A stretch of DNA of 64,000 nucleotides from Nocardia blacklockiae (GTDB lineage Bacteria > Actinomycetota > Actinomycetes > Mycobacteriales > Mycobacteriaceae), in assembly GCF_015477355.1 (NCBI RefSeq), contig NZ_JADLRJ010000013.1, positions 62,001 through 126,000 on the forward strand, written 5' to 3'. Each line of letters begins with the position of its first letter. The first letter of the stretch is position 1. Of this stretch, positions 34,133-44,549 are shown piece by piece. The notes beneath the pieces are model-generated. The model did no database searches and was not told the DNA's origin. It was given only the letters and a program-made list of their open reading frames with translations. The position numbers and the translations under genes were made by a program.

Positions 34133-36565
34133 CTACCAGCGTGTCCGCGGCCGCACCTGGTTCGCCAGATCGACCAGGCGGTAGCGGTGCATCCGGTCGG
34201 ACGCGGTGCGGGCCAGGTCGCGCAGGCACGCCTCGACGCCCCGGCGCAGTCCCGGCACGGTGAGCGGGAAGCCCAGCAGTTCGGCGTCCGGGTCGCGCGG
34301 CCGACCGCCGGCCCGTAGCCACTCCAGCGCCGCGCCCACCACGACCACCCGCAATTGCAGGGCCCGCGGCGCGTCCGGCAACGCCTCCAGCCGCGCGGCC
34401 GCCTCGGCCAGATCCTCCTCGGTGACGTCGGCGACCGGCCGCGACACCAGCAGCAGCGAACCCGTCAGATGCGCCACGCTGTGATGCCGCGATTCGGCGG
34501 GGACCTCGTCGAGCACGGCGACGGCCTCGGTGATCTCGCCGTCGGCGGCCAGCCGGCGGGCCAGGCCGAAGGCGGCGCTCACGACACCGTGATTGGTCCG
34601 CCACACCCGCCGGTAGTAGTCGGCGGCGGCGCGGTGCCAGAACTCGACGTCGCCCGATTCGCTCAGGTGCTGCAACACGAGTTCGGCGGTGGCGGCCAGC
34701 GCCAGCGCGGGGGCGATCTCCCCCGGCAGCATCGAATGGACCGCGTCGAAGCTGCGGTAGGCGCGCTCGAAGCGGCTGTCCAGCAGCGCGGCGATGCCGG
34801 AGTACCACTCCAGCCGCCAGTCCGCCTCGTACTTCGGGCGCAGATCGGCCAGCAGCCGCAGCGCGGGCATGATCTCGCCGAGTTCGAGGTGCGCGCGCAC
34901 CGCGGTGAGCGTGCCCTCGAGCTGGAAGGACGCGGGTTCGGCGATGGTCCCGGCGGCGATCCGGTCGCGGGTGCGCCGCAGCGTGTCCAGGGCGTGCCGC
35001 GGTTCGCCGTGCAGCAGCGTGGACAGCAGGTCGGCGCTGGGGTCCTCGCTGTCGATGAGCGGCACCGGCAGCGCCGCGCACACCCGGTCGGCCTCCAGGG
35101 TCGGCATCGGCTCGGTGCCGTCCACCATGCCGTCGGTCTGCCCGATCACCGTGTCGATGCCGAAATCACCGCGCAGGGAACCGAATTCGACCGACGCCTG
35201 GGGATACTCGCGACCGGTCTCGCAGGCCATCACCATCCGCAGCACGCCGGTGAGCTGGCAGTACATCGAATAGGTGGACGGGAAACGGCGTTTCGGTTCG
35301 GGGTGGGTCGCGCGGCACAGCAGCCGGTACAGCGCGGGGTGCGCGGCCAGCAGCGGATCGTCCTCCGGCGCGGGGATGCCCGGCAGGAAGTGGCCGGTCT
35401 TGTCGCGCGGCAGGTCGAGCACGAGTGCGGCGAGCGTCCGGCCGACGGTGTAGATGTCGGAGACGACGGTCGGCCCCGTGTCGGTGATCTCCGGCGCCTG
35501 GTAGCCGGGCGTGCCGTAGATGCTGCCGTAGGACTCCATCGCCGCGACCGCGCCCAGGTCGATGAGCTTGACCTCGTCCTCGCTCACCATGATGTTGTCG
35601 GGCTTGAGGTCGTTGTACGCCAAGCCGAACGAGTGCAGATAGTCCAGTGCCGGAAGCACTTCCATGATGTAGGCGATGGCCTCGGCGATCGGGATCCGGT
35701 CCGGCGCGCGCTCGTCGAGCACCTTCTTCAGCGACTGCCCGCCGACGTACTCCATGACGATGTAGCCGTCGTCGACGTCGCGGCGGGACTTGTGCTTGAC
35801 GAAGTTGTGGATCTTGACGATGCCCGGGTAGGCCACCTCGGACAGGAACTGCCGCTCCGCCAGCGCCACCACGTGCGCCTCGAAGTCGAGCGGGTTCTGC
35901 AGGCCCTTCAGCACCACCCAGCGGTCGCTGACGTTGCGGTCGACGGCCAGATAGATCCAGCCCAGCCCGCCGTGCGCCAGACAGCCCTGCACCTCGTACT
36001 GCCCGGCGACCAACTCCCCCGGCTCCAGCAGCGGCCGGAAGTTGAACGGGGAGTTGCACTTCGCGCAGACGCCGGACACCGCGCCGGGTTGCCCGTCGAC
36101 CGAGCGGCCCACCGGCGCCTCGCACTTCCAGCAGAACCGCTTGGCCTCGGTCACCTCGGGCGTGGCCAGCACCGCCGAGCGCGGGTCCACCGACGCCACC
36201 TTGGGCATCTCGACCATGCCCTCGCCGAGCCGGCGCGGGCTCGGGCGCGAGCGGGCGCTGCGGCCCGAGCCGGATTCGGCCTCGGCCAGCAACCGCAGTT
36301 CGGCCTCGGTGTCGGACCTCTCCTCGCGCGCCGTCGCCGGGCCGGAGCGCTGGGTCGGCGGCGCCACGGCCCGCGAGAAGACCTCGGCCGGTGCGGTTTC
36401 GGAGACCAGCTTGCCGGTGCGGGGCCCGCCGAAGCGCTGCGCTGGGTCGACCTGGCGCCCGACCGACCAGGGATGCCCCTTGACCGGTATCTCCGTGCCG
36501 CGCATGCGCCGGTTGGCCCAGGGGTGCGGCAGCGGATGGTCGGACGTCCCGGACCGTTCCGACAT
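34133..36565 (-). CDS. pknG: Serine/threonine protein kinase PknG
   Basis: An 810-residue soluble kinase with PknG hallmarks. The rubredoxin-like metal site has Cys145, Cys148, Cys167 and Cys170 (CWKC, CAKC). The kinase domain (about 190-450) has Lys220 in VVLKG, the PknG-type catalytic loop YNDLKPDNIM (Asp about 319, no HRD) and DLG. A C-terminal TPR domain (about 500-800) follows. In mycobacteria and corynebacteria PknG phosphorylates GarA/OdhI and so relieves inhibition of glutamate dehydrogenase and 2-oxoglutarate metabolism. NAD-GDH is encoded 3 kb away here. The glnH/glnX partners found beside mycobacterial pknG are absent; an amino-acid permease takes their place. Motif B lies 75 bases upstream. 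Confidence 0.93.
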   Translation of the reverse strand: MSERSGTSDHPLPHPWANRRMRGTEIPVKGHPWSVGRQVDPAQRFGGPRTGKLVSETAPAEVFSRAVAPPTQRSGPATAREERSDTEAELRLLAEAESGSGRSARSRPSPRRLGEGMVEMPKVASVDPRSAVLATPEVTEAKRFCWKCEAPVGRSVDGQPGAVSGVCAKCNSPFNFRPLLEPGELVAGQYEVQGCLAHGGLGWIYLAVDRNVSDRWVVLKGLQNPLDFEAHVVALAERQFLSEVAYPGIVKIHNFVKHKSRRDVDDGYIVMEYVGGQSLKKVLDERAPDRIPIAEAIAYIMEVLPALDYLHSFGLAYNDLKPDNIMVSEDEVKLIDLGAVAAMESYGSIYGTPGYQAPEITDTGPTVVSDIYTVGRTLAALVLDLPRDKTGHFLPGIPAPEDDPLLAAHPALYRLLCRATHPEPKRRFPSTYSMYCQLTGVLRMVMACETGREYPQASVEFGSLRGDFGIDTVIGQTDGMVDGTEPMPTLEADRVCAALPVPLIDSEDPSADLLSTLLHGEPRHALDTLRRTRDRIAAGTIAEPASFQLEGTLTAVRAHLELGEIMPALRLLADLRPKYEADWRLEWYSGIAALLDSRFERAYRSFDAVHSMLPGEIAPALALAATAELVLQHLSESGDVEFWHRAAADYYRRVWRTNHGVVSAAFGLARRLAADGEITEAVAVLDEVPAESRHHSVAHLTGSLLLVSRPVADVTEEDLAEAAARLEALPDAPRALQLRVVVVGAALEWLRAGGRPRDPDAELLGFPLTVPGLRRGVEACLRDLARTASDRMHRYRLVDLANQVRPRTRW

Positions 36566-36639
36566 GAGGAGCCTCCCGAACCCGCGGATGAATCGCGCCC
36601 TCATTCTGGTCCGCCGTTCGCTGCGGGTGACATAGGCCA

Positions 36640-36655
36640 TTCCCCTCGGTGGGAA
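36640..36655. promoter_or_regulatory. Motif B copy upstream of pknG
   Basis: TTCCC-ctcggt-GGGAA, exact arms and six-base spacer, between ansP and pknG. It lies 75 bases before the pknG start. Confidence 0.5.
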
Positions 36656-36689
36656 GAGAGCCGCCCCGGCGAGCGGGGCGACCGTCGGG

Positions 36690-38219
36690 CTATTCGGTGT
36701 CCGGCTTGTCGGTCGCGGTGGTGGTCTCCGCCGCCTCGACCTGCAGCGGCCGCTCGGCCAGCACCGGGAACTGGCCGGTGTAGCCCTGCCGCTCGGCGGC
36801 GACGCGCAGCACCCGCCGCCGCGCCAGGAACCAGCCGGCGATCAGGCCGGGCAGCATGACGCACACCATGGCCAGCACCGCGCCGCGCTGCACGTCGTCG
36901 TCGCTGGCGGCCATCAGCACCACGACCGCGGCCAGGAAGATCAGCGTCGCGATCGAGGTGTAGGGCGCGCCGATCAGCCGGAACGACGGCCGCTCCGCCC
37001 GCCCGTCGCGCGACCACCGCCACAGTTGCAGCTGGCACAGCACGATCGCCGTCCACGCGGTGATGGTGCCCAGCGCCGACATGTTCAACACGATCTCGAA
37101 GGCCTTGTCCGGCACCACGGCGTTGAGGCCTACGCCGATCAGCGCGATCGCCCCGGTGGCGAGGATGCCCACATACGGCACGCCGGATTTCGACATCCGC
37201 GAGGCGAGGCCCGGCGCGCTGCCGTTCATCGACATCGAGCGCAGGATGCGGCCGGTGGAGTACAGGCCGGCGTTCAGGCTGGAGAAGGCCGCGGTGAGCA
37301 CGACCAGGTTCATGATCGAGCCCGCGCCGCCGATGCCGAGCTTGTCGAAGAAGGTGACGAACGGGCTCTCCCCCGAGGTGAACGAGGTGTAGGGCAGCAG
37401 CAGGCCCAGCAGCACCAGCGACCCGACGTAGAACAGCGCGATGCGGGCGATGACCGAGTTGATCGCGCGCGGCATGATCTTCTCGGGATTCTCGGCCTCG
37501 CCGGCCGCGGTACCCACCAATTCGACCGCGGCATAGGCGAATACGACGCCGGTGGTAACGGTGATCAACGGCAGCAGGCCGGTCGGGAACAGCCCGCCGT
37601 GGTCGGCGATCACCGACGGGCCGGTGTGCTCACCGTCGAGGGTGAAGCGCCCGGCGAGGAAGACCACGCCGACGATCAGGAAGGTCACCAGCGCGACCAC
37701 CTTGATCAGCGCGGCCCAGAATTCCAGCTCGCCGAACCAGCGCACCGAGATCAGATTGATGCCGACCACCAGCGCCAGCGCGACCAGCGCGATCGCCCAC
37801 TGCGGGATACTGCGGGTGCCTCCCCAGTAATGGACATACGTGGCGATGGCCGTGATGTCTACGATCCCGGTCATACACCAGTGGAAGAAATACATCCATC
37901 CGACACCGAAGGCCAGTTTCTCGCCGTAGAACTCGCGGGCGTAGGAGACGAACGATCCCGAGGAGGGCCGATGCAGCACCAGCTCGCCGAGCGCCCGCAG
38001 GATGAAGAACACGAAGATTCCGCAGATCGCGTACACCAGGAACAGGCCGGGGCCCGCCGTGTGCAGTCGGCCGGCCGCGCCGAGGAACAGTCCGGTGCCG
38101 ATGGCCCCGCCGATGGCGATCATCTGGAGCTGACGCGGCCGCAGTGCCTTGTGGTAGCCGGCGTCCTCGGCGGCCAGCGCGTCGGCCGACGCCTCGGAGG
38201 GCGGTCGAACTGTCGTCAT
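36690..38219 (-). CDS. ansP: Amino-acid permease, AnsP (asparagine permease)-like
   Basis: A 509-residue APC-superfamily transporter with about 12 helices. [19 protein letters not shown] in helix 1 and the stretch [20 protein letters not shown] match the AnsP1/AnsP2 asparagine permeases of M. tuberculosis. [15 protein letters not shown] is also AnsP-like. Substrate is probably L-asparagine or a related amino acid (M. tuberculosis AnsP1 also carries aspartate). It lies just upstream of pknG in the same direction, and motif A is 41 bases upstream of its ATG, shared with the divergent SPFH gene. Confidence 0.85.
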   Translation of the reverse strand: MTTVRPPSEASADALAAEDAGYHKALRPRQLQMIAIGGAIGTGLFLGAAGRLHTAGPGLFLVYAICGIFVFFILRALGELVLHRPSSGSFVSYAREFYGEKLAFGVGWMYFFHWCMTGIVDITAIATYVHYWGGTRSIPQWAIALVALALVVGINLISVRWFGELEFWAALIKVVALVTFLIVGVVFLAGRFTLDGEHTGPSVIADHGGLFPTGLLPLITVTTGVVFAYAAVELVGTAAGEAENPEKIMPRAINSVIARIALFYVGSLVLLGLLLPYTSFTSGESPFVTFFDKLGIGGAGSIMNLVVLTAAFSSLNAGLYSTGRILRSMSMNGSAPGLASRMSKSGVPYVGILATGAIALIGVGLNAVVPDKAFEIVLNMSALGTITAWTAIVLCQLQLWRWSRDGRAERPSFRLIGAPYTSIATLIFLAAVVVLMAASDDDVQRGAVLAMVCVMLPGLIAGWFLARRRVLRVAAERQGYTGQFPVLAERPLQVEAAETTTATDKPDTE

Positions 38220-38259
38220 CGCCTGGCCTTTCCCGTGACGCCCGTCATACCTCCGCCAA

Positions 38260-38281
38260 TGTACCGTCAAACAACGGCACT
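38260..38281. promoter_or_regulatory. Motif A copy between ansP and the SPFH gene
   Basis: Arms TGTACCGTC and AACGGCACT around a four-base centre. It lies 41 bases before ansP (minus) and 81 before the SPFH gene (plus). Confidence 0.55.
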
Positions 38282-38362
38282 ATCAATAGAGGAACACCGT
38301 TCGTTGATCGGTTCGTCACATATCGGTACGCTAGCTGTTGAATCGCCTGATGGAGCGTAGTT

Positions 38363-39421
38363 ATGGCATGGTTCGAACGGGAATTCATCGCGGTCCCCGA
38401 GGAACGCAAGAATCAACTCGTCTACAAGTGGCCAGATGTCAACATCCGCCGCTTCACCCGGGCCATCGTCAACGCCGACGAGGTGGCGCTGTTCGTACGC
38501 ACCGGGCAGGTCGTCGCCGCGCTCGGGCCGGGGCGGCACCGGATCGACGCGCAGGAACTCCCCGTCCTGGGTGCGCTCGTCGACTCGCTGAGCGGCAACA
38601 ACTTCTACCGCGCCGAACTGTATTTCGTCTCCACCCGGGAGTTCTCGGGGATCAAGTTCGGTGGCCGGCTGGCGGATATCGCCGATCCGGTCAGTGAGCA
38701 GATCGTGACACTGCGGGCCTTCGGCGAATTCGCGCTGTCGGTGCGGGACCCGGCCGAGCTGATCACCTCGCTGGCGGGCACGGCGGACCTGGCCAGCCCC
38801 GCCGGGGTGCAGTCCTGGAGTGCCGAGCTACTCATGAAGTCGATGAAAGTGGCTGTGACGCAGGGTATTTCGCGGGGCGAGTGGCCGATCCTGGGGCTGC
38901 CGGCGCACCTGCGGCCGATCGAGGACGCGGTGCTGCGGCAGACCAATCTGACCCTCTACGAGTACGGCCTGCGAATCGCGCGGATGGGCAATTTCGACAT
39001 CACCCTCGCGCCCGAGGACGCCGATCGGCTCAAGCGGCTGGCCAAGGACGTCACCTACATCCGGCTGACCGGCGACTTCCAGCGGTACGCGGCCGGCGAA
39101 CTGGCGCTCGGCGCGAGCGCGGGCCTGTCGCGGCCCGGCGGCGACACCGGCGCGGGGATGCTGGGGGCGGCCTTGGGCCTCAACGCCATTCAGGCACACA
39201 CGGCGAGCCAGACCACACCGCAGGCCCCGGCGCAGAACGGCGCCGCGCTGGAGGCGGGCCAGGTCGGCTGCCCCGCCTGCCACACCGCGAACCCGGCGCA
39301 CGCGAAGTTCTGCATGAACTGCGGCGGCCGCCTGAGCCAGCGCTTCTGCGGCGGCTGCGGCGCCGAACTCCTCGCGAACGCCCAATTCTGCACCGCCTGC
39401 GGCACTCCCGCGGAGGCTTGA
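38363..39421 (+). CDS. SPFH-domain protein with C-terminal zinc ribbons (YdjI-like)
   Basis: A 352-residue protein. Residues about 20-215 form an SPFH/virion-core-like domain (YKWPDVNIRRFTRAIVNADE, FVRTGQVVAALGPGRHRID, EQIVTLRAFGEFALSVRDP). A variable Gly/Ala linker and two or three CxxC zinc ribbons at the C terminus follow: CPACHT, FCMNCGG, FCGGCGAEL, FCTACG (about 297-349). Bacillus YdjI has the same architecture and acts with PspA-type membrane-stress proteins. The N terminus has no membrane helix. A bidirectional terminator separates it from gdh. Confidence 0.85.
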   Translation: MAWFEREFIAVPEERKNQLVYKWPDVNIRRFTRAIVNADEVALFVRTGQVVAALGPGRHRIDAQELPVLGALVDSLSGNNFYRAELYFVSTREFSGIKFGGRLADIADPVSEQIVTLRAFGEFALSVRDPAELITSLAGTADLASPAGVQSWSAELLMKSMKVAVTQGISRGEWPILGLPAHLRPIEDAVLRQTNLTLYEYGLRIARMGNFDITLAPEDADRLKRLAKDVTYIRLTGDFQRYAAGELALGASAGLSRPGGDTGAGMLGAALGLNAIQAHTASQTTPQAPAQNGAALEAGQVGCPACHTANPAHAKFCMNCGGRLSQRFCGGCGAELLANAQFCTACGTPAEA

Positions 39422-39544
39422 GCGCGGGGGCCCGACTCCGGCCCGGAACCACTGGGCCACAAGGTTTGCGGCCACCGAACCGATCCCGCGTCAGGCACGA
39501 TCTCGCACTGCGCTGCGGCTCGGATGCGCCTTCTTGCAACGGCT

Positions 39545-39584
39545 GAGCCGGACCCGGCCTGTAGCGTCAGGTCGGGTCCGGCTC
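39545..39584. terminator. Bidirectional hairpin terminator between SPFH and gdh genes
   Basis: GAGCCGGACCCG (39545-39556) pairs perfectly over 12 bp with CGGGTCCGGCTC (39573-39584). An inner CCTG/CAGG pair extends the stem. It lies between two convergent stops. The rest of the 179-base gap shows nothing else. Confidence 0.8.
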
Positions 39585-39600
39585 GGCTATTCCCTGGAAC

Positions 39601-42600
39601 CTATTCGGCGGCAGCGGGTTTGGCGGCGGTGACGGGTTCGCCGCTGCTGACCATGCTGCGGACCTGGCGGGCCGCCACCGAGAGGGTGGCGAGGTCGTAG
39701 CTGCCCGTGGCGTCGATCTCGGCCAGGGCGCCGCGGGCGCGGACCAGGCGGGAGCGGTTGGTCGACTCCCAGTAGGCGATCTTCTCCTCGGTGCTCTCCA
39801 GCGGCTCGGTGGTGGTGAGCACGTCGACCGTCAGCGCGCGCAGCGAGTCGTACAGGTCGTCGCGCACCGCGAGCCGGGCCAGCGTGCGCCACCGGTCGCC
39901 GCGGTCGAGCCGGGCGACGGCGGTGAGCAGGCGCTGGATCTCGAAATGCGTGTCGAGCGTGTAGTACAGCGCGGCGACCTCGGTGGCGTCGCGGCCGCAG
40001 ATGTCGGCGATGTCGAGCACGTCCAGCAGCGTGAAGCGGTGGATGAGCAGGTACACCTCCTCCGCGAGCTCGCGCGGCGCGCCGCGTTCGATCGGTCCCT
40101 GCGACCGTTGCAGCACATCGTCGGCGACCGGGCCGGGCCGCCAGGCGGGCACGGCGTCGGCCAGGGCGCGGACACCGTCGCGGTAGCGCGCGATCCCGGC
40201 GCCGATGGCCAGCGGCTGCGGGCGGTTGATCAGCAGCCAGCGCGAGGCGCGGTCCAGGGTGCGCTTGGTCTCCAGTTCCAACTCGTCGCGCACCGCGGTG
40301 GGCAGCGTCGCGGTCCGGATCCGCTGCCACAGCGAGCGCAGGTCGAAGATCTCCACCGCGGCGGTGTAGGCGCGCACGGCGTCCTCGGTGGTGGCGCCGA
40401 TCTCCTCGGCGAGCCGGAACGCGTAGGTGGTGCCGCCGAGGTCGACCATGTCGTTGACGACCATGGTGGCCAGGATCTGCCGCCGCAGCGGATGCCGCTT
40501 GATGGCGGCCTCGAACCGGTCCCGCAGCGGAGCCGGGAAGTAGGTCGGCAGCAGCGTCTCGAAGGCGGCCTGGTCCAACAGGTTTCCGGCCAGCAGGTCG
40601 TCCTTGAGCGAGAGCTTCACGTGCGCAAGGAGATTGGCCAGCTCCGGCGAGGTGAGCCCGGTGCCGGCCGCGGCGCGCCGGTCGATCTCCGCGTCGGAGG
40701 GCAGCGCCTCGAGGGTGCGGTCGACGCCGCGGCGGCTCTCCAGCTCGGCGATCATCCGCCGGTGCACCTCGAGCATGGGCGCGGCGTGCGCCCGCGACTG
40801 GCCCATCCGGAAGTTCTGCGAAATGTTGTCCCGCAGTACCAGTTCGGAGACCTCGTCGGTCATCGAGGCCAGCAGCGGCCCGCGTTCGGCGGCGGACAGT
40901 TCGCCCGCCGACACCAGGCTGTCGACCAGCACCTTGATGTTGACCTCGTGGTCGGAGCAGTCCACGCCCGCCGAGTTGTCCAGCGCGTCGGTGTTCATCC
41001 GGCCGCCGTTGCGGCAGAACTCGACTCGGCCGAGCGCGGTGGCGCCGAGGTTGCCGCCCTCGCCGATCACCTTGACCCGCAACTTGTTCGCGTCCACCCG
41101 CACCGCGTCGTTCGACTTGTCACCGACATCCGCGTTCGACTCGGTACTCGCCTTGATATAGGTGCCGATACCGCCGTTCCACAGCAGATCCACCGGAGCC
41201 AGCAGGATGGCTTTGATGAGCTCCGGCGGGGACAGGGTGGTGGTGCTGGGGTCGAGTCCGAGCAGGGCGCGCACCTCGGGCGAGACCGGAACCGACTTGG
41301 CCCCGCGGTCGTAGACGCCGCCGCCCTTACTGATCAGCGAGGCGTCGTAATCACGCCACGACGACCGCGGCAACTCGAACATCCGCCGCCGCTCCACGAA
41401 CGACCGCGCCGCATCAGGATCCGGATCCAAAAAAATATGCCGATGATCGAACGCCGCCACCAACCGAATGTGCTCCGACAACAACATCCCGTTACCGAAC
41501 ACATCCCCCGACATATCACCGACACCCACCACAGAAAACTCCTGCGACTGCGTATCGACATCCATCTCCGCGAAATGCCGCTTCACCGACTCCCACGCAC
41601 CCTTGGCCGTGATCCCCATCGCCTTGTGGTCATACCCCACCGAACCACCCGACGCGAACGCATCACCCAACCAGAACCCGTAGGACTGCGCCACCTCGTT
41701 CGCGATATCCGAGAACGTCGCCGTCCCCTTATCCGCCGCCACCACCAAATACGTATCGTCACCATCACGACGCACCACCCGCTCCGGCGGAATCACCTCG
41801 CCCGACGTGCGCTCGACATTGTCGGTCACGTCCAGCAGTCCGGAGATGAAGGTCCGGTAGCAGGCGATGCCTTCGGCCTGCAGCGCTTGGCGATCCGCGG
41901 TCGCGTCACCGGTCGCCGCGGGCGGGTGCTTGACGACGAAGCCGCCCTTCGCGCCCACCGGCACGATCACCGCGTTCTTCACCGCCTGCGCCTTCACCAA
42001 GCCGAGAATCTCGGTGCGGAAATCCTCCAGCCGGTCCGACCACCGCAAACCGCCGCGCGCGACGGCACCGAACCGCAGATGCACGCCCTCGACCCGCGGG
42101 GAGTACACGAAGATCTCGAATTGCGGCTTGGGCCTGGGCAATTCGGTGATCGAGTGCGGGTCGAACTTGAACGACAGGTACTCGCGCGGCGCGCCGTCGG
42201 CGTCGGTGCGGTAGTAGTTCGTGCGCAGCGTCGCCGTCACCAGGCCGAGAATGGCGCGCAGGATCCGGTCGGTGTCCAGGCTCACGACCGCGTCGATCTC
42301 GGCCTGCAACCGCTCCGCCGCCGCGGCCGCCCGCGCGGAGGCCACCGCGCCGACGCCGTCGGGATCGAAGTAGGCCTCGAACAGTTCGGCGAAGGCGCGG
42401 GCCGTGGTCGGCTGCGTCAGCAGCACGCGGGTGATGTTGGCGAAGGTGTAGGCGAAGCCGACCTGCTGCAGGTACTTGGCGTAGGCGCGCAGCATCGACA
42501 CCTGCCGCCAGCTCAGCCCGGCACGCAGCACCAGTTCGTTGAGGCCGTCGATCTCGGTGCGGCCGAACCACATCGCCGCGACCGCGTCCGCGAACCGCCG

Positions 42601-44493
42601 GCGCAGGCCGTCCTCGGAACTCGCGGGCGCGCCGGAACCGCCGCGCGCGGCCGGAATCCGCAGGCCGAAGTCGTAGATCCAGCGCCGGACCCCGCCCGGG
42701 ATGGCCAGGCCGTAGGGCCGCTCCTCCACCACCTCGACGCCGAGGCTGTGCAGCAGCGGCAGGATGCGGCTCAGCGAGACCTCGGCGCCCGCCACGTAGA
42801 GCGTGAAGCGCCACTGGTCGTCGGCGGCGTCGGCGCGCCGGTAGAGATTCGTCTCGATCTCGCCGTCGGCCAGGCCGTCCAGGCGTTGCAGGTCGGCCAG
42901 CGCGCGGGCGGGCTCGTGCTCCTGCTGGTAGCCGGGCGGGAACGCGTCGGCGTACTCCCGGACCCGGGCGGCGGGCACCGTCGTCACCCCGGCCGCCTCC
43001 GCCACCAGGCGGTCCGACCAGGTCAGGGTGGTGGCGAAGAGCAGTTCCTGAATGCGCTCGCGGTTGGACTCGGAGATGTCGGCCGGGTCCGCGCCGGGGC
43101 GGCGGTGCACCGTGAAATACACGACGGCGAGCTCGGATTCGGTGGCCCGCGCGGAGTAGGCGAGCTGCTCGGCGTCGAACTCGGCGCGCAGCACGTCGGC
43201 CATGCGCAACCGGACCTCGGTGCTGTACCGGTCGCGCGGCATGTAGACCAGGCAGTAGACCGCGCCGCTGCGACCGTCGCGGCGGATGAACAGTCGCACC
43301 TGGCGGCGCAGGCCCAAATTCATGACGGCGGAGACGGTTTCGAACAGCCGCCGCGCGTCGGTGGAGAACAGCTCCACCCGCGGGAAGGTCTGCAGCATCT
43401 CCAGCAGCGCCTGCCCGGAGAACGAGTTGAGGCCGAAGCCCGCCCACTCGATCACCTGGTGCACGCGCCGCGAGATGACCGGGATGTCGAGAATGTTCTC
43501 GTGCGAACCGGCCACGGTGAACATGCCGACGAAAACGTGTGCGCCCTTGGGCCTTTCGAGCTGCTCCTCGCCCGAGTGCAGGCGCGGGTCGCCGTCGCCG
43601 TAGTCGCCGACGCTGACGAAGTAGACGTCCGGGGAGCCCGGCATCACCGCGTCCGCCGACCCGTTCGCCAGCCGCAGCACCGAATTGTCGCCGTCGAAGG
43701 CGGGCACGGCGATCTGCGCGCCGGACTCGCCGCGCAGTACGCCGAGCGCGGTGCCGGGCACCTTGTCCGGCTCCGGCTGTGCCGAACTCGGTGCGGTGGT
43801 GGGGAATTGGTAGTAGCCGTAGCCCAGCAGGGTGAAGTGGCCGTCGGCGAGCCAGCGCAGCAGCCGGGCGCTCTCGGCGACCTCGGAATCGGGCAGCCAC
43901 TCGGAGGCGTGGTCGAGCCGGTTGGCCAGGCCGAGCATGGTCCGCACCATGGCCGGGGCGTCGTCGTCGACCTGGCGGATGGTCTCGAGCAGCCGCGGCA
44001 GGGCGGCCTCGATCCGGGTGATCAGCTCGTCGTCTACCTCGGCGCCCAGCTGCACGTGCATCCAGGACTCGCGGACCGCCTGCCCGTCGCGCCCGGGCAC
44101 GCCGGTGCCGTCCCCCTCGGCGGGGGCCAGGGCGCGCAGCCGGCCGCGGCTGTCGCGCAGCACGTCGAAGACCGGGTGGACCACCTCGGTGACCGGCGCG
44201 CCGAGCCGGCGCAGCGCGGACGTCACCGAGTCGACCAGCAGCGGCATGTCGTCGTTGACGATCTGGATCGCGGGGCCGAATCCGTCCCCGGCGCGATAGA
44301 CCCGCGCCATGATCCGGCCGGGCCGCCGCATCGCGGCCAGTTCGAGATGCTGCCGGTAGATCTGCTGGGCGCGATCGCTGATCGCCGGCGTCGCGGCGCC
44401 GGGCTGGATCCAGCGGAAGTAGATCGCCTCCAGATCGGTCGGATTGTCACGGAAACGCTTCCACGAGACCGTTTGCTGGGTGGTCGCCACCAT
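39601..44493 (-). CDS. gdh: NAD-specific glutamate dehydrogenase, large (180-kDa class)
   Basis: A 1630-residue L_180-class NAD-GDH, converting glutamate to 2-oxoglutarate. The N-terminal regulatory half (ACT-like modules, about 1-700) is followed by the catalytic core (about 790-1250). In the core, RGGLRWSDRLEDFRTEILGL and the lysine-rich VKNAVIVPVGAKGGFVVK carry the substrate Lys residues, and GVGDMSGDVFGNGMLLS is the nucleotide-loop region. A C-terminal helical domain closes the protein. In mycobacteria this enzyme is inhibited by GarA, itself controlled by PknG. The promoter carries motif A directly downstream of a TATAAC -10-like element. A central segment (about 41370-41820) has clearly different codon use. 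Confidence 0.95.
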   Translation of the reverse strand: MVATTQQTVSWKRFRDNPTDLEAIYFRWIQPGAATPAISDRAQQIYRQHLELAAMRRPGRIMARVYRAGDGFGPAIQIVNDDMPLLVDSVTSALRRLGAPVTEVVHPVFDVLRDSRGRLRALAPAEGDGTGVPGRDGQAVRESWMHVQLGAEVDDELITRIEAALPRLLETIRQVDDDAPAMVRTMLGLANRLDHASEWLPDSEVAESARLLRWLADGHFTLLGYGYYQFPTTAPSSAQPEPDKVPGTALGVLRGESGAQIAVPAFDGDNSVLRLANGSADAVMPGSPDVYFVSVGDYGDGDPRLHSGEEQLERPKGAHVFVGMFTVAGSHENILDIPVISRRVHQVIEWAGFGLNSFSGQALLEMLQTFPRVELFSTDARRLFETVSAVMNLGLRRQVRLFIRRDGRSGAVYCLVYMPRDRYSTEVRLRMADVLRAEFDAEQLAYSARATESELAVVYFTVHRRPGADPADISESNRERIQELLFATTLTWSDRLVAEAAGVTTVPAARVREYADAFPPGYQQEHEPARALADLQRLDGLADGEIETNLYRRADAADDQWRFTLYVAGAEVSLSRILPLLHSLGVEVVEERPYGLAIPGGVRRWIYDFGLRIPAARGGSGAPASSEDGLRRRFADAVAAMWFGRTEIDGLNELVLRAGLSWRQVSMLRAYAKYLQQVGFAYTFANITRVLLTQPTTARAFAELFEAYFDPDGVGAVASARAAAAAERLQAEIDAVVSLDTDRILRAILGLVTATLRTNYYRTDADGAPREYLSFKFDPHSITELPRPKPQFEIFVYSPRVEGVHLRFGAVARGGLRWSDRLEDFRTEILGLVKAQAVKNAVIVPVGAKGGFVVKHPPAATGDATADRQALQAEGIACYRTFISGLLDVTDNVERTSGEVIPPERVVRRDGDDTYLVVAADKGTATFSDIANEVAQSYGFWLGDAFASGGSVGYDHKAMGITAKGAWESVKRHFAEMDVDTQSQEFSVVGVGDMSGDVFGNGMLLSEHIRLVAAFDHRHIFLDPDPDAARSFVERRRMFELPRSSWRDYDASLISKGGGVYDRGAKSVPVSPEVRALLGLDPSTTTLSPPELIKAILLAPVDLLWNGGIGTYIKASTESNADVGDKSNDAVRVDANKLRVKVIGEGGNLGATALGRVEFCRNGGRMNTDALDNSAGVDCSDHEVNIKVLVDSLVSAGELSAAERGPLLASMTDEVSELVLRDNISQNFRMGQSRAHAAPMLEVHRRMIAELESRRGVDRTLEALPSDAEIDRRAAAGTGLTSPELANLLAHVKLSLKDDLLAGNLLDQAAFETLLPTYFPAPLRDRFEAAIKRHPLRRQILATMVVNDMVDLGGTTYAFRLAEEIGATTEDAVRAYTAAVEIFDLRSLWQRIRTATLPTAVRDELELETKRTLDRASRWLLINRPQPLAIGAGIARYRDGVRALADAVPAWRPGPVADDVLQRSQGPIERGAPRELAEEVYLLIHRFTLLDVLDIADICGRDATEVAALYYTLDTHFEIQRLLTAVARLDRGDRWRTLARLAVRDDLYDSLRALTVDVLTTTEPLESTEEKIAYWESTNRSRLVRARGALAEIDATGSYDLATLSVAARQVRSMVSSGEPVTAAKPAAAE

Positions 44494-44549
44494 TCCTCTG
44501 AGCCTTCCCTGACGCGAATTCCCGCCGACCCGATCTGTCTACCAAAGAT

